From: an uncultured Flavobacteriales bacterium
Lineage (GTDB): Bacteria; Bacteroidota; Bacteroidia; Palsa-965
Direction: 5' to 3'
NCBI GenBank assembly: GCA_946478675.1
Contig: CAMLEF010000199.1
Location: 1-8,497, forward strand
Length of the DNA stretch: 8,497 nt
Part shown: one piece after another, positions 1-6,066 of the stretch
Layout: each line of letters begins with the position of its first letter
Numbering within the stretch: the stretch's first letter is position 1
The notes under the pieces: model-generated
Seen by the model: the letters and a program-made list of their open reading frames with translations, nothing else
The model's database searches: none
What the model was told of the DNA's origin: nothing
Translations under genes and position numbers: made by a program

Positions 1-260
1 TACGTACTGGTCATGGAATCTTCCGCCCGGATCGCTCCTAACCGGGGAGAAGAACCGGCATAACGGCCGGCGAGAAGATGAAAGACTTCCATTGAATCCA
101 GGTTTTTCCAATCCGCGTTGTAAACTTTCTTATCGGAAAAAGGACTGTCTGCAGATTGGCATGCGATTAATGCAACTATTAAAAAAAGAATCCGCGCCTG
201 CGTTCTGATTGTCGCATTGCATACGTTTTGCGTCAAAAATAACCTGCTCGTTTTTTTCAT
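1..260 (-). CDS. Lipoprotein of unknown function, 5' part only (runs off the left edge)
   Basis: An open frame on the minus strand starts at an ATG (258-260) and stays open to base 1, giving 86 complete codons. The product begins MKKTSR, has a long n-region, then a hydrophobic stretch (ILFLIVALIA, residues 24-33) followed by Cys34. LIAC is a textbook lipobox, so signal peptidase II cleavage before Cys34 and an outer- or inner-membrane lipoprotein are expected. The mature part starts QSADSPFSDKK and continues without a motif I recognise. The n-region of about 23 residues is unusually long for a lipoprotein. A later start is not available as ATG, but an in-frame TTG at codon 9 would shorten it. 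The gene is divergent from the 438-4264 genes and shares the 261-437 intergenic region with them. No function can be given from the part that is visible. Confidence 0.72.
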   Translation of the reverse strand, partial: MKKTSRLFLTQNVCNATIRTQARILFLIVALIACQSADSPFSDKKVYNADWKNLDSMEVFHLLAGRYAGSSPRLGAIRAEDSMTST

Positions 261-383
261 TCGATTAATTTCCACGAAGTCGTCGATCGCTACGGGAAGG
301 TACTTCGAAAAGCACCGCAAACCCACCTGTTTTAATTACACGTCCACACAATTTCATTTTTAACGAAATATTTAAAATTATCA

Positions 384-416
384 CTTGACTGGTAGCCGCG
401 GAAAATTGTACATTTC
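384..416 (+). promoter_or_regulatory. Probable Bacteroidota-type promoter for the plus-strand operon
   Basis: CTTG at 384-387 matches three of four bases of the -33 TTTG element. TACATTTC at 409-416 matches seven of eight bases of the -7 element TAnnTTTG. The spacer is 21 nt, within the range known for Bacteroidota primary-sigma promoters. Transcription would begin near 420-425, about 15 nt before the small ORF at 438. The flanking 360-385 stretch is AT-rich. No comparably good promoter was seen in the 594-632 gap, so this one may serve the downstream lipoprotein operon too. Confidence 0.5.
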
Positions 417-437
417 TATACCCGTTACCCCTGCGCC

Positions 438-593
438 ATGGAACAGCTCCAGCATCAGCAGATCCGCCGCCGCCGCGAAGACGACGATCTTGTCCCGGAA
501 GAAAAGAACACTTCCGCGCCTTCTTCTTCTCACGACGATTCGCAGTCGCCGCCGCCACCGCGCAGCCTCAACGCACCGATCCGGCGAAAGTGA
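438..593 (+). CDS. Small hydrophilic protein, 51 residues, unrecognised
   Basis: A short ORF runs from ATG 438 to TGA 591-593. The product is highly charged and proline/serine-rich: a Gln-rich start (MEQLQHQQ), a basic RRRR cluster at residues 10-13, an acidic EDDD cluster at residues 14-17, a Ser-rich middle, a PPPP run at about 38-41 and a basic C-terminus. It has no signal peptide or membrane segment and is likely disordered. Support for its being real is the GC-ending codon use, which resembles the neighbours, and a good promoter match placed about 20 nt upstream. Against it are its length, the lack of a ribosome binding site and the fact that I know no family for it. A longer overlapping plus-strand frame (385-636) is Arg/Ser-rich and looks like a shadow. 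The ORF lies 39 nt before the WG lipoprotein gene and could be its first operon partner or an upstream leader ORF. Confidence 0.4.
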   Translation: MEQLQHQQIRRRREDDDLVPEEKNTSAPSSSHDDSQSPPPPRSLNAPIRRK

Positions 594-632
594 CTATGCA
601 TCGAACATCCGGACAATTTATAATAATCACAA

Positions 633-1856
633 ATGAAACCTGCACTCACCTGGTTACCGGCATTACTTCTCTTCCTGGTTTCATTCCCGTCCTGTACAAA
701 TCCCAACCGGCCTGCCTGCAGCAGCGACAACCTGCTTCCTTTCAGGGAAAAAGACAAATGGGGATTTATTAATACGAGCGGACAGGTTTGCATATCCGCG
801 AAATTCGATCACGCAGACTATTTTCACGATGGCCTCGCGGAAGTACAGATCAATGGGAAATACGGTGTGATCGATTCCATCGGCAACTTCGTGATACAAC
901 CGCAGTACACGGGAATGGGAACCATTGAAAAGGACAACATCATCGTGTCTTCATCAGGAAAATGGGGGATCATCGACCTGTCAGGACATTCGCTGGCAGC
1001 AGAACGCTTCGATCAGTTGCGCTATGAGGAGAAGAACGATTTGTTTGTCTTTCAAAAGGGTGATTCATCCGGTATCATAGAGAAGAACGGCACTTTACGT
1101 TTTATCGCTGCATGCCGCCTGCCGGATGAATTCCAGGAAAACAGGATGGTAATTACAATTAATAATAAATCCGGGTACCTTTCTCCGGAAGGAAGACTCA
1201 TCATCCAGCCCAAATTCGATTGGGCGGGAGGTTTTTCGAATGGGAAAGCGTTTTGCAGGGAAGGAAATACGATCCTGGTAATTGACACTACAGGAAAAAC
1301 TGCAGAAAAAATACAACTGCCGGAAGAGCCGACCTTCCAGCAAATCGCTCCCTCGCTTCTCGCATTTCTCACAGGATCGCATTGGTCGGTTATCAACCTC
1401 GAAGGGCAGCAGGTTTCTGCAGGTTTTACCCGGTTTGGCCGGTATGCTAACGGCTACATTCCCGTCCGACGGGATTCGCTATGGGGATTCATAGACTCCA
1501 CCGGCCGGTTGGTCATTGAACCGACGTACGAATCTGCAGGCAGCTATAGTGAGGGCTTGTTCAGCGTACGAAAAAATGTAATGCAAGGATGGGGATTCAT
1601 TGACCGCAACGGAAAATGGATCATACCGCCACATTACGCTTCCGTCACTTATTTCTCCGAAGGTATAGTCTTCGCCCGCGAATCTTCCGCCGGTACGGAA
1701 TGGATATGCCTGGACAAAAGCGGAAAAAGAATAAGCGACCTGCGATTTGATCACTCTTCCGTATTCCATCATGAAATTGCGCAAGTAGAATTGTTGGGCA
1801 GGATGGCCTACCTGGGAAAGAATGGTAAAATAATATGGCAGGAACGTATCAATTGA
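633..1856 (+). CDS. WG-repeat lipoprotein
   Basis: The 407-residue product opens with MKPALTWLPALLLFLVSFPS followed by Cys21, a lipoprotein-type signal peptide. The lipobox FPSC has Phe at -3, which is less usual than Leu or Val. The mature part carries WG (KWG-type) repeats, short beta-rich units of the pattern 'W-G-[FIV]-hydrophobic-D-x-x-G-x-x-[IV]-x-P-x-[FY]'. Clear copies start at W43-G44-F45, the weaker Y77-G78-V79, W111-G112-I113, W284-G285-F286 and W320-G321-F322. Each is followed by a 'D..G' turn, and the typical 'F.EG' or 'Y.EG' spacer motif appears around residues 64-67, 305-308 and 341-344. The units at residues 150-260 are degenerate. WG-repeat proteins are common in Bacteroidota and Firmicutes; their biochemical role is mostly unknown, and binding or scaffolding is assumed. 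The gene is 9 nt upstream of the Lgt-like gene, so the two are surely cotranscribed. The start at 633 is chosen because it gives a complete signal peptide. Confidence 0.9.
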   Translation: MKPALTWLPALLLFLVSFPSCTNPNRPACSSDNLLPFREKDKWGFINTSGQVCISAKFDHADYFHDGLAEVQINGKYGVIDSIGNFVIQPQYTGMGTIEKDNIIVSSSGKWGIIDLSGHSLAAERFDQLRYEEKNDLFVFQKGDSSGIIEKNGTLRFIAACRLPDEFQENRMVITINNKSGYLSPEGRLIIQPKFDWAGGFSNGKAFCREGNTILVIDTTGKTAEKIQLPEEPTFQQIAPSLLAFLTGSHWSVINLEGQQVSAGFTRFGRYANGYIPVRRDSLWGFIDSTGRLVIEPTYESAGSYSEGLFSVRKNVMQGWGFIDRNGKWIIPPHYASVTYFSEGIVFARESSAGTEWICLDKSGKRISDLRFDHSSVFHHEIAQVELLGRMAYLGKNGKIIWQERIN

Positions 1857-1865
1857 TACCTGACC

Positions 1866-2966
1866 ATGCGCCTTAACCCCTCCATCCATATTCCTTTCAT
1901 CGGCATCTTCGGCGGCTTCGGATTTGCTGCCGGCATCGCGGTGACAACGATCGTGGTACGGCAACGTCACATGAGCATGGCTTTGCTCCTGATCATCGGC
2001 GCACTTCTCGCGGTCTCGTTTTTCCTGCACGCACTGATCAAAAAACGCATCACCGGGAAAGAAAGCTACGTGCTCTATCACGACCTCATTCGTTCATTGC
2101 TGATCGTTATTCTTGCTGCGCTTGTCGCCGGAGCGCCGATTCTCCCCTGGCTCGATGTTTTTTGTATCGGCTTCGGCACGTTTCATTTCTTCGGGAGAAT
2201 CGGATGCTTTTTCGGCGGATGCTGCCATGGAAAAATCTGCGCGGCCGGGATTCGTTACGGCGACAACTACCGGGACGCGGGTCTTCCGTTTTATTACGTC
2301 AACCGGCGCTTGTTTCCTGCGCAGCTGGCGGAAGCGTTCGTGTTGCTGCTGCTGACCGGCGGTTGTTTAATGATGATGCAACAACAAGCGACGAGCGGTC
2401 TCGTGTTCGCCGTTTACATCACCGGCTACGCCTGCGCACGCTACCTGCTCGAATTCTTCCGCGGCGACCTCGATCGTCCGTTCCTGCTCGGCTTTTCCGA
2501 AGCGCAATGGATCTCGGCCGCTCTCCTGTTGTGCGTTGCGCTTTTCAGCCGGAGCGCGCAGCTTCCCGTCAGCAGCTTGTTCTTCGGTGCGATGACGTTG
2601 GTTTTGTTTTCCGCGCTCTTTCTTTTTTTTCTCCGGAAGAATTTTACCGAATGGGAATTGCTGCTTCCGCACCACGTGCACGAGCTGATCACCATCGCAG
2701 AAAATGCGATCGACGGATCGAACAGGAATCAAAAAGTGGTGTTGCGAAATACTTCCCGGGGAATTTCGCTTTCGCTTTCTCCATTGATAACACCGGGGCA
2801 ATCCGGCTGGCATCTTGCTTTTTCGGTAAGCGATAACAACAGGCGGGAACAGCGGATCAAAAAAGCATTTGCCATCGTACATAAAAACCGTTTTCCGCAA
2901 CACACATCCCGCTTTATCGCCGACCGTAACGGCGTCATGCATTTCCAGTTGTTCCCCAACCCATGA
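1866..2966 (+). CDS. Divergent Lgt-family (prolipoprotein diacylglyceryl transferase-like) membrane protein
   Basis: The 366-residue product is a polytopic membrane protein with about seven hydrophobic segments (near residues 10-31, 38-55, 76-92, 96-118, 153-171, 177-195, 213-256). Lgt family marks are visible: His72 before a hydrophobic segment, the core GRIGCFFGGCCHG (110-122), FPAQLAEA (150-157, the counterpart of HPTQLYEA) and ARYLLEFFRGD (191-201), which keeps the Arg and Glu of the Lgt C-terminal motif. Classical Lgt transfers diacylglycerol from phosphatidylglycerol to the lipobox Cys of prelipoproteins at the inner membrane. Here Cys114 replaces the conserved Asn of GRxGN and Cys119 stands where Glu is expected, as in the Cys-rich Lgt-like subfamily, whose reaction is not settled to my knowledge. 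A roughly 110-residue soluble tail (257-366) follows the last membrane segment and is not part of ordinary Lgt. The gene sits between a lipoprotein gene and an AAA+ gene. It may be an accessory Lgt or act on another substrate; it is unlikely to be the housekeeping lgt. Confidence 0.82.
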   Translation: MRLNPSIHIPFIGIFGGFGFAAGIAVTTIVVRQRHMSMALLLIIGALLAVSFFLHALIKKRITGKESYVLYHDLIRSLLIVILAALVAGAPILPWLDVFCIGFGTFHFFGRIGCFFGGCCHGKICAAGIRYGDNYRDAGLPFYYVNRRLFPAQLAEAFVLLLLTGGCLMMMQQQATSGLVFAVYITGYACARYLLEFFRGDLDRPFLLGFSEAQWISAALLLCVALFSRSAQLPVSSLFFGAMTLVLFSALFLFFLRKNFTEWELLLPHHVHELITIAENAIDGSNRNQKVVLRNTSRGISLSLSPLITPGQSGWHLAFSVSDNNRREQRIKKAFAIVHKNRFPQHTSRFIADRNGVMHFQLFPNP

Positions 2967-4264
2967 GCACCGCTACACACTCCTTTCTCGCCGAAGATCT
3001 TCTTCAACTGCGAATTCTCCTGCAGCGCCGTTGTGCATCGCCGGAGGCGGCGTTGCCGGTGTTATGCTCCGGGATTTCTTTTTCTCCGAAAGCGAACTAC
3101 GAACGCATCGCGCTGACGTCGCTGTCCACCGAAGAGCAACTCATCTTCTTGCTCGGGCTCGCGCCGCATTTCGATCCCGCATTGCTCGACTGCCTTCTTG
3201 AACCGGAAACGGGAATCAGTGTTTCCGATACGGGAGGACGGCGAGGGATCTATCACAACGGCATTCTTCCGACCGTTCAGACAGCTTTGTTTTTGCTCGC
3301 AGGAAAAAATGTCGCGGCGAAGATGGAGGCCCTGCGTTATTTTTCACCGTCGGCCCCGTTGAACCGCGAAGAGCTGATCCGGGTTGTTCCGACGGAAAAC
3401 GGCGAATCCATTGCGGCATCGCTGCTGCAGGTTCCGGATGCTGTAGCGGAAAAGATCTCCGGCATTCTTCTCCGGGAAAATCCGTTGCAGCTCTGGCCGG
3501 GAACACTTCACACCAACACGCACCGCTGGGAAGAGCTGATCTTTACTCCGCTCACGCAACGATTGCTGCAACAGGCGCGACAGATCATTACACAACGCAC
3601 ATCTGCCGGACACGAAGCATTGCCGGGCATCAAGCTGTTGCTGCACGGTTCGTCGGGCACGGGTAAAACAACCGTCGCCGGGTTGCTGGCCGCCGATGCC
3701 GGGAAAGAATTGCTTCGCGTGGACATTGCACAGATCCGCTCGCGCTATACCGGCGAAACAGAAAAGAATCTTTCCCGTTTGTTCCGCAAAGCAGAAGAGC
3801 AAAACATGGGGCTTGCCTTTGAAGATGCAGAGATCTTCTTTGGAAAATCCGCGCCGGGCGATGGTGCGGCAAGACCGGAAACCAGCTACCTGCTGCAACG
3901 CCTCGAGAGCTTCAGCGGTTTGCTGATCCTCACCACGCGATTGGCATCGATGATCGACACGGCTTTTGCATCGCGCTTTCACAGCTACATTTCTTTTCAG
4001 CTGCCTGACGCAGGAACGCGAACACAGCTGTGGTCCAACTTTCTTCCGTCGTGGATGGAAGTCGAAGACCCGGCAGCATTCCAAATGCTCAGCACACTTC
4101 ACGAGATGAGCCCGGCAGAGATCAGGAGCGTCGCCGGCGAATGTGAACGCCGGTTGCTTCATCGCCAGGAGAAAAAAATGCCGCATGCAGAGCTGGCAGA
4201 GCTGGTTGCAGCAGAGCTTGCCAAAACAGGTCGTGCATTTCGCGGTGCGGGAAAGATCTTGTAG
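2963..4264 (+). CDS. AAA+ ATPase with N-terminal helical domain, resembling ATPases of contractile injection systems
   Basis: The start ATG lies inside an ATGA overlap with the preceding stop, a sign of translational coupling. The 433-residue product has two parts. Residues about 50-115 (LSTEEQLIFLLGLAPHF, then GILPTVQTALFLLAG) resemble the N-terminal winged-helix region of AAA+ proteins encoded in Bacteroidota phage-tail-like or extracellular contractile injection clusters (Afp15/Pvc15 type). Residues about 185-400 form the AAA+ module: Walker A GSSGTGKT (229-236), the RYTGETEKNL segment (261-270) typical of classical AAA proteins, a Walker B region LAFEDAEIFFGK (284-295), YLLQRLESFSG (309-319), sensor-1 region ILTTR (322-326) and DTAFASRF (332-339), which holds the arginine finger. 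Several catalytic positions deviate: the usual DE is ED at 287-288, the sensor-1 Asn is Arg326, and the usual RRF is SRF. The Walker A motif is intact, so nucleotide binding is likely and hydrolysis may be weak. No injection-system structural genes are in the window. Confidence 0.88.
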   Translation: MSTATHSFLAEDLLQLRILLQRRCASPEAALPVLCSGISFSPKANYERIALTSLSTEEQLIFLLGLAPHFDPALLDCLLEPETGISVSDTGGRRGIYHNGILPTVQTALFLLAGKNVAAKMEALRYFSPSAPLNREELIRVVPTENGESIAASLLQVPDAVAEKISGILLRENPLQLWPGTLHTNTHRWEELIFTPLTQRLLQQARQIITQRTSAGHEALPGIKLLLHGSSGTGKTTVAGLLAADAGKELLRVDIAQIRSRYTGETEKNLSRLFRKAEEQNMGLAFEDAEIFFGKSAPGDGAARPETSYLLQRLESFSGLLILTTRLASMIDTAFASRFHSYISFQLPDAGTRTQLWSNFLPSWMEVEDPAAFQMLSTLHEMSPAEIRSVAGECERRLLHRQEKKMPHAELAELVAAELAKTGRAFRGAGKIL

Positions 4265-4270
4265 AAAACA

Positions 4271-4302
4271 ACCGCCGGCAGTAACCTGTAACTGCCGGCG
4301 GT
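4271..4302. terminator. Perfect 12-bp inverted repeat between convergent genes, probable bidirectional terminator
   Basis: ACCGCCGGCAGT (4271-4282) and ACTGCCGGCGGT (4291-4302) are exact reverse complements separated by an 8-nt loop. The stem is very GC-rich. It begins 6 nt after the AAA+ stop codon and ends 7 nt before the stop of the minus-strand gene. Read on the minus strand, the hairpin is followed by TGTTTTC, a short U-tract, so intrinsic termination is best supported for the minus-strand operon. On the plus strand there is no T-run after the stem, so termination there would be weaker or rely on the hairpin for 3'-end protection. Confidence 0.8.
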
Positions 4303-4309
4303 CCGATCG

Positions 4310-5380
4310 CTAGTTGCCCAGCGCCTGTGTGTACGCCCTGCACTCGAGCTGCAGCACCTGGAAGCGGATGCTGCCGAGCTGCGCAGGACCGAACGGCTGC
4401 ACGACGAGCGGCTTCCAGTGCTTGCCTTCGAGTGTTGTGTTCAGTGTTTTCACAGCGGTCGCAAGACGCGTGTTGAAGTCGTCCAGCGCTTCGTGCTCTA
4501 CGCCTGCGCCATTGCCGATGTGCGCTTCCGGATCGTTCTGCGGAATGGCGCTCACCGCATTGTCGCAGCTTTTAACGAACGCATCGAGCGCTGTTGCGGA
4601 AGCGGCGGTGGAAGAATCCGTAGCTAACTGCGTACGCAGCTGTCCGAGCAGCATTTTTTCATTATCGTGGATAATCGTGAACGAATCCACCACGTTCTTG
4701 CCCGGGTTCTGGAACGAAAGCAGCAGCATGAATCCGCCGATGGTGGCGAAGAGAAAACCGTTGCTGATCGAAGAGAGACGCGTGAGCGGGTTGCGGATGC
4801 CGTTGATCACATACAGCGGCAGGAAGACAACGAAGAACAAAATGAATCCGTTGATCATGAGCATCGCGCCGGGCCAGTGCATGATCTTAAACAATGCGCC
4901 AAGGCAGAGCATGATCGCCGTTGCCAATCCCGAAGCCGCGATGAAACGTCCGCGTTTTTCCGTCTGCTCTTTAAACTGCATATAAAAGAACGAAGGAAAG
5001 AACAGGAAGATAAGCAGCAGTGTGCCCAAAATGAGCAGGACGTTGGCGCCCGGCCAATGCTGTACTTTGAACAATGCGCCGAAGATCACCGCGAAGCTGG
5101 CGATGGCGCCGGAAATATATGTGAGCTTTTTCATGGTCGTTTGGTGTTTTTGGTTGATGAGTAATAAGGTCTCATCCTGCACTTCCTGCAATCCGTTTTG
5201 GCCAAAAGATTCCAGCGCCCGCCGGTAAACCTCCCCGAACGGCTGTCCATCGTCCGGTTGTTCCTCGATGAAACAACAGAGATGGTCGAGGAGATCTTCC
5301 TGCAGACTTTCCGTAAAGACACCGCGCCGACGGATGTCTTCCCGGATGAAATCAATTTCGGCGTCGCCGAGGCTACGCAT
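4310..5380 (-). CDS. HAAS-like / GldL-like membrane protein with two HWPGA motifs, partner of PadR
   Basis: The 356-residue product has three regions. Residues 1-75 form a soluble helical domain with the LLDHLCCFIEE signature (30-40) and a following ALESFG, similar to the HAAS-type domain that often sits in genes next to PadR regulators. Residues 86-223 hold five hydrophobic segments (about 86-104, 112-134, 147-164, 171-195, 205-223). The first and third end in near-identical motifs, GALFKVQHWPGA (101-112) and GALFKIMHWPGA (161-172). The [LF]K[IV]xHWPGA signature also occurs in the gliding and type IX secretion protein GldL, but this is not GldL: the architecture differs and gldK, gldM and gldN are absent. 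Residues 224-356 form a soluble, helix-rich tail. The start overlaps the PadR stop by 8 nt, so the pair is cotranscribed. A role in membrane sensing or in modulating the regulator is plausible but inferred. The exact function is unknown. Confidence 0.82.
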   Translation of the reverse strand: MRSLGDAEIDFIREDIRRRGVFTESLQEDLLDHLCCFIEEQPDDGQPFGEVYRRALESFGQNGLQEVQDETLLLINQKHQTTMKKLTYISGAIASFAVIFGALFKVQHWPGANVLLILGTLLLIFLFFPSFFYMQFKEQTEKRGRFIAASGLATAIMLCLGALFKIMHWPGAMLMINGFILFFVVFLPLYVINGIRNPLTRLSSISNGFLFATIGGFMLLLSFQNPGKNVVDSFTIIHDNEKMLLGQLRTQLATDSSTAASATALDAFVKSCDNAVSAIPQNDPEAHIGNGAGVEHEALDDFNTRLATAVKTLNTTLEGKHWKPLVVQPFGPAQLGSIRFQVLQLECRAYTQALGN

Positions 5381-5717
5381 GCTTTAGCCCGGCTTCACTG
5401 TCGAAGAGAATGCGCATCGTTTCCAGGAAATCGGCCATTTCACTGAGCTTTTTGCGCGCGGCGCTGCGTCCGTCGGTGGTGAGCTTGTAATACTTCCGCA
5501 CGCGCTTGCCGATGTGCACGGTTTCGGTCGTTACAATTCCCTCCGCCTCCAGCGCATGCAACGTAGGATAGAGCGCGCCCTCGGTAATCACGATCTTGCC
5601 GGCGGTAAGATCCTTCACCTTCTGCGTCATCTCGTAACCGTACATCTTTCCTTCCTCTTTGAGCAACCTGAGGACAATCGTTTTCAGGGTGCCACGGATG
5701 AGTTCACTTGAATACAT
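5373..5717 (-). CDS. PadR-family transcriptional regulator
   Basis: The 114-residue product starts MYSSELIRGTLKTIVLRLL and shows the PadR winged-helix signature: KMYGYEMTQKV (24-34), then ITEGALYPTLHALEAEGIV (44-62, recognition helix and wing start) and GKRVRKYYKLT (70-80), followed by a C-terminal dimerisation helix with FLETM (92-96). This is the short, class-2-like form. PadR proteins bind near-palindromic sites in their own promoters as dimers and are released by ligands or cell-envelope stress. The frame is open upstream to an ATG at 5855, but that extension is not PadR-like, and two further ATGs (5732, 5747) lie inside the promoter. The ATG at 5717 gives the family-typical N-terminus and is therefore chosen. 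The gene overlaps the HAAS-like membrane protein downstream, a common PadR pairing. Confidence 0.93.
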   Translation of the reverse strand: MYSSELIRGTLKTIVLRLLKEEGKMYGYEMTQKVKDLTAGKIVITEGALYPTLHALEAEGIVTTETVHIGKRVRKYYKLTTDGRSAARKKLSEMADFLETMRILFDSEAGLKHA

Positions 5718-5777
5718 AACGCGAATATACATTGGATTCTTATGCATCCAAACAAAATACCTAAGATTTTTATGTAT
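5712..5777. repeat. Five ATACAT-like hexamers at exact 15-bp spacing, candidate PadR operator array
   Basis: On the plus strand, ATACAT (5712), ATACAT (5727), ATGCAT (5742), ATACCT (5757) and ATGTAT (5772) begin at exact 15-bp intervals. The first overlaps the PadR start codon, the second overlaps the -7 element, the third lies in the promoter spacer and the last two lie upstream of the -33 element. ATGTAT is the reverse complement of ATACAT, and ATGCAT is its own palindrome. The region is AT-rich, so part of this could be chance. The position over the promoter of a self-regulating repressor makes an operator plausible. Confidence 0.4.
5722..5752 (-). promoter_or_regulatory. Promoter of the PadR operon, nearly abutting the start codon
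   Basis: On the minus strand, TTTG (5752-5749) is followed by a 19-nt spacer and TATATTCG (5729-5722), seven of eight bases of TAnnTTTG. This is an excellent match to the Bacteroidota promoter layout. Only 4 nt separate the -7 element from the ATG at 5717, so transcription should start at or within a few bases of the A of the start codon. The mRNA is therefore predicted to be leaderless or almost so. The spacer contains ATACAT-N9-ATGCAT (5727-5747), an imperfect inverted repeat well placed for autorepression by PadR. Confidence 0.6.
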
Positions 5778-6030
5778 TTGAATTATTCGCCTGGAAACCA
5801 AGGTTGTTTTGCAACGCAAGCCGCTCACCACGTATAAGCAGGAAAACAGCAACACTTTCGCCTCATCTGAGTTTTAGACGAAAGCAGGGCCTTCAACAGA
5901 AGGGAAATGATCGACTAATTCCGTTTCTATTTTTCTTTCATTATAAATTGTATTTCAGATAATTAAAAAATAACACGATTCATTTACCCCCTGACAGACG
6001 TCCAATTTTCGCCCTTTATTTCCTGCTCCG

Positions 6031-6066
6031 TTTGCTGGACTTGCAACAGGGGAAAAAATAGTTTTG
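6031..6066 (+). promoter_or_regulatory. Probable promoter of the SprB-repeat protein gene
   Basis: TAGTTTTG at 6059-6066 is a perfect match to the Bacteroidota -7 element TAnnTTTG. A TTTG lies at 6031-6034, with a 24-nt spacer that is slightly longer than usual. A TTG at 6041-6043 would give 15 nt, too short. The -7 call is firmer than the -33 call. Transcription would start near 6072, giving a leader of about 24 nt before the ATG at 6096. Confidence 0.5.

Noticed and set aside
265..558. Minus-strand ORF of 97 codons upstream of the left-edge lipoprotein
   Set aside because: No signal peptide or motif and very Arg/Gly-rich; it reads antisense through the proposed promoter and the small ORF. 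The lipoprotein frame starting at 260 explains this side better.
385..636. Plus-strand ORF of 83 codons overlapping the small ORF
   Set aside because: Its start falls within the -33 promoter element and its product is Arg/Ser-rich and shadow-like; the 438-593 frame has better codon use.
1479..2081. Minus-strand ORF of 200 codons across the WG/Lgt junction
   Set aside because: It lies opposite two confirmed genes and has no domain signature.
3344..4186. Minus-strand ORF of 280 codons opposite the AAA+ gene
   Set aside because: Cys/Arg-rich composition, no family motif, and complete overlap with a well-supported ATPase.
4310..5380. Assignment as GldL proper
   Set aside because: Only the HWPGA signature is shared; the N-terminal HAAS-like domain, the PadR partner and the lack of gldK/M/N neighbours argue for a different family.
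5718..5855. N-terminal extension of PadR to the ATG at 5855
   Set aside because: The added 46 residues are not PadR-like and cover a strong promoter match; the family N-terminus begins at 5717.
5890..5903. CCTTC-aaca-GAAGG hairpin
   Set aside because: A five-bp stem without a U-tract and between divergent promoters; too small to call a terminator or regulatory RNA.
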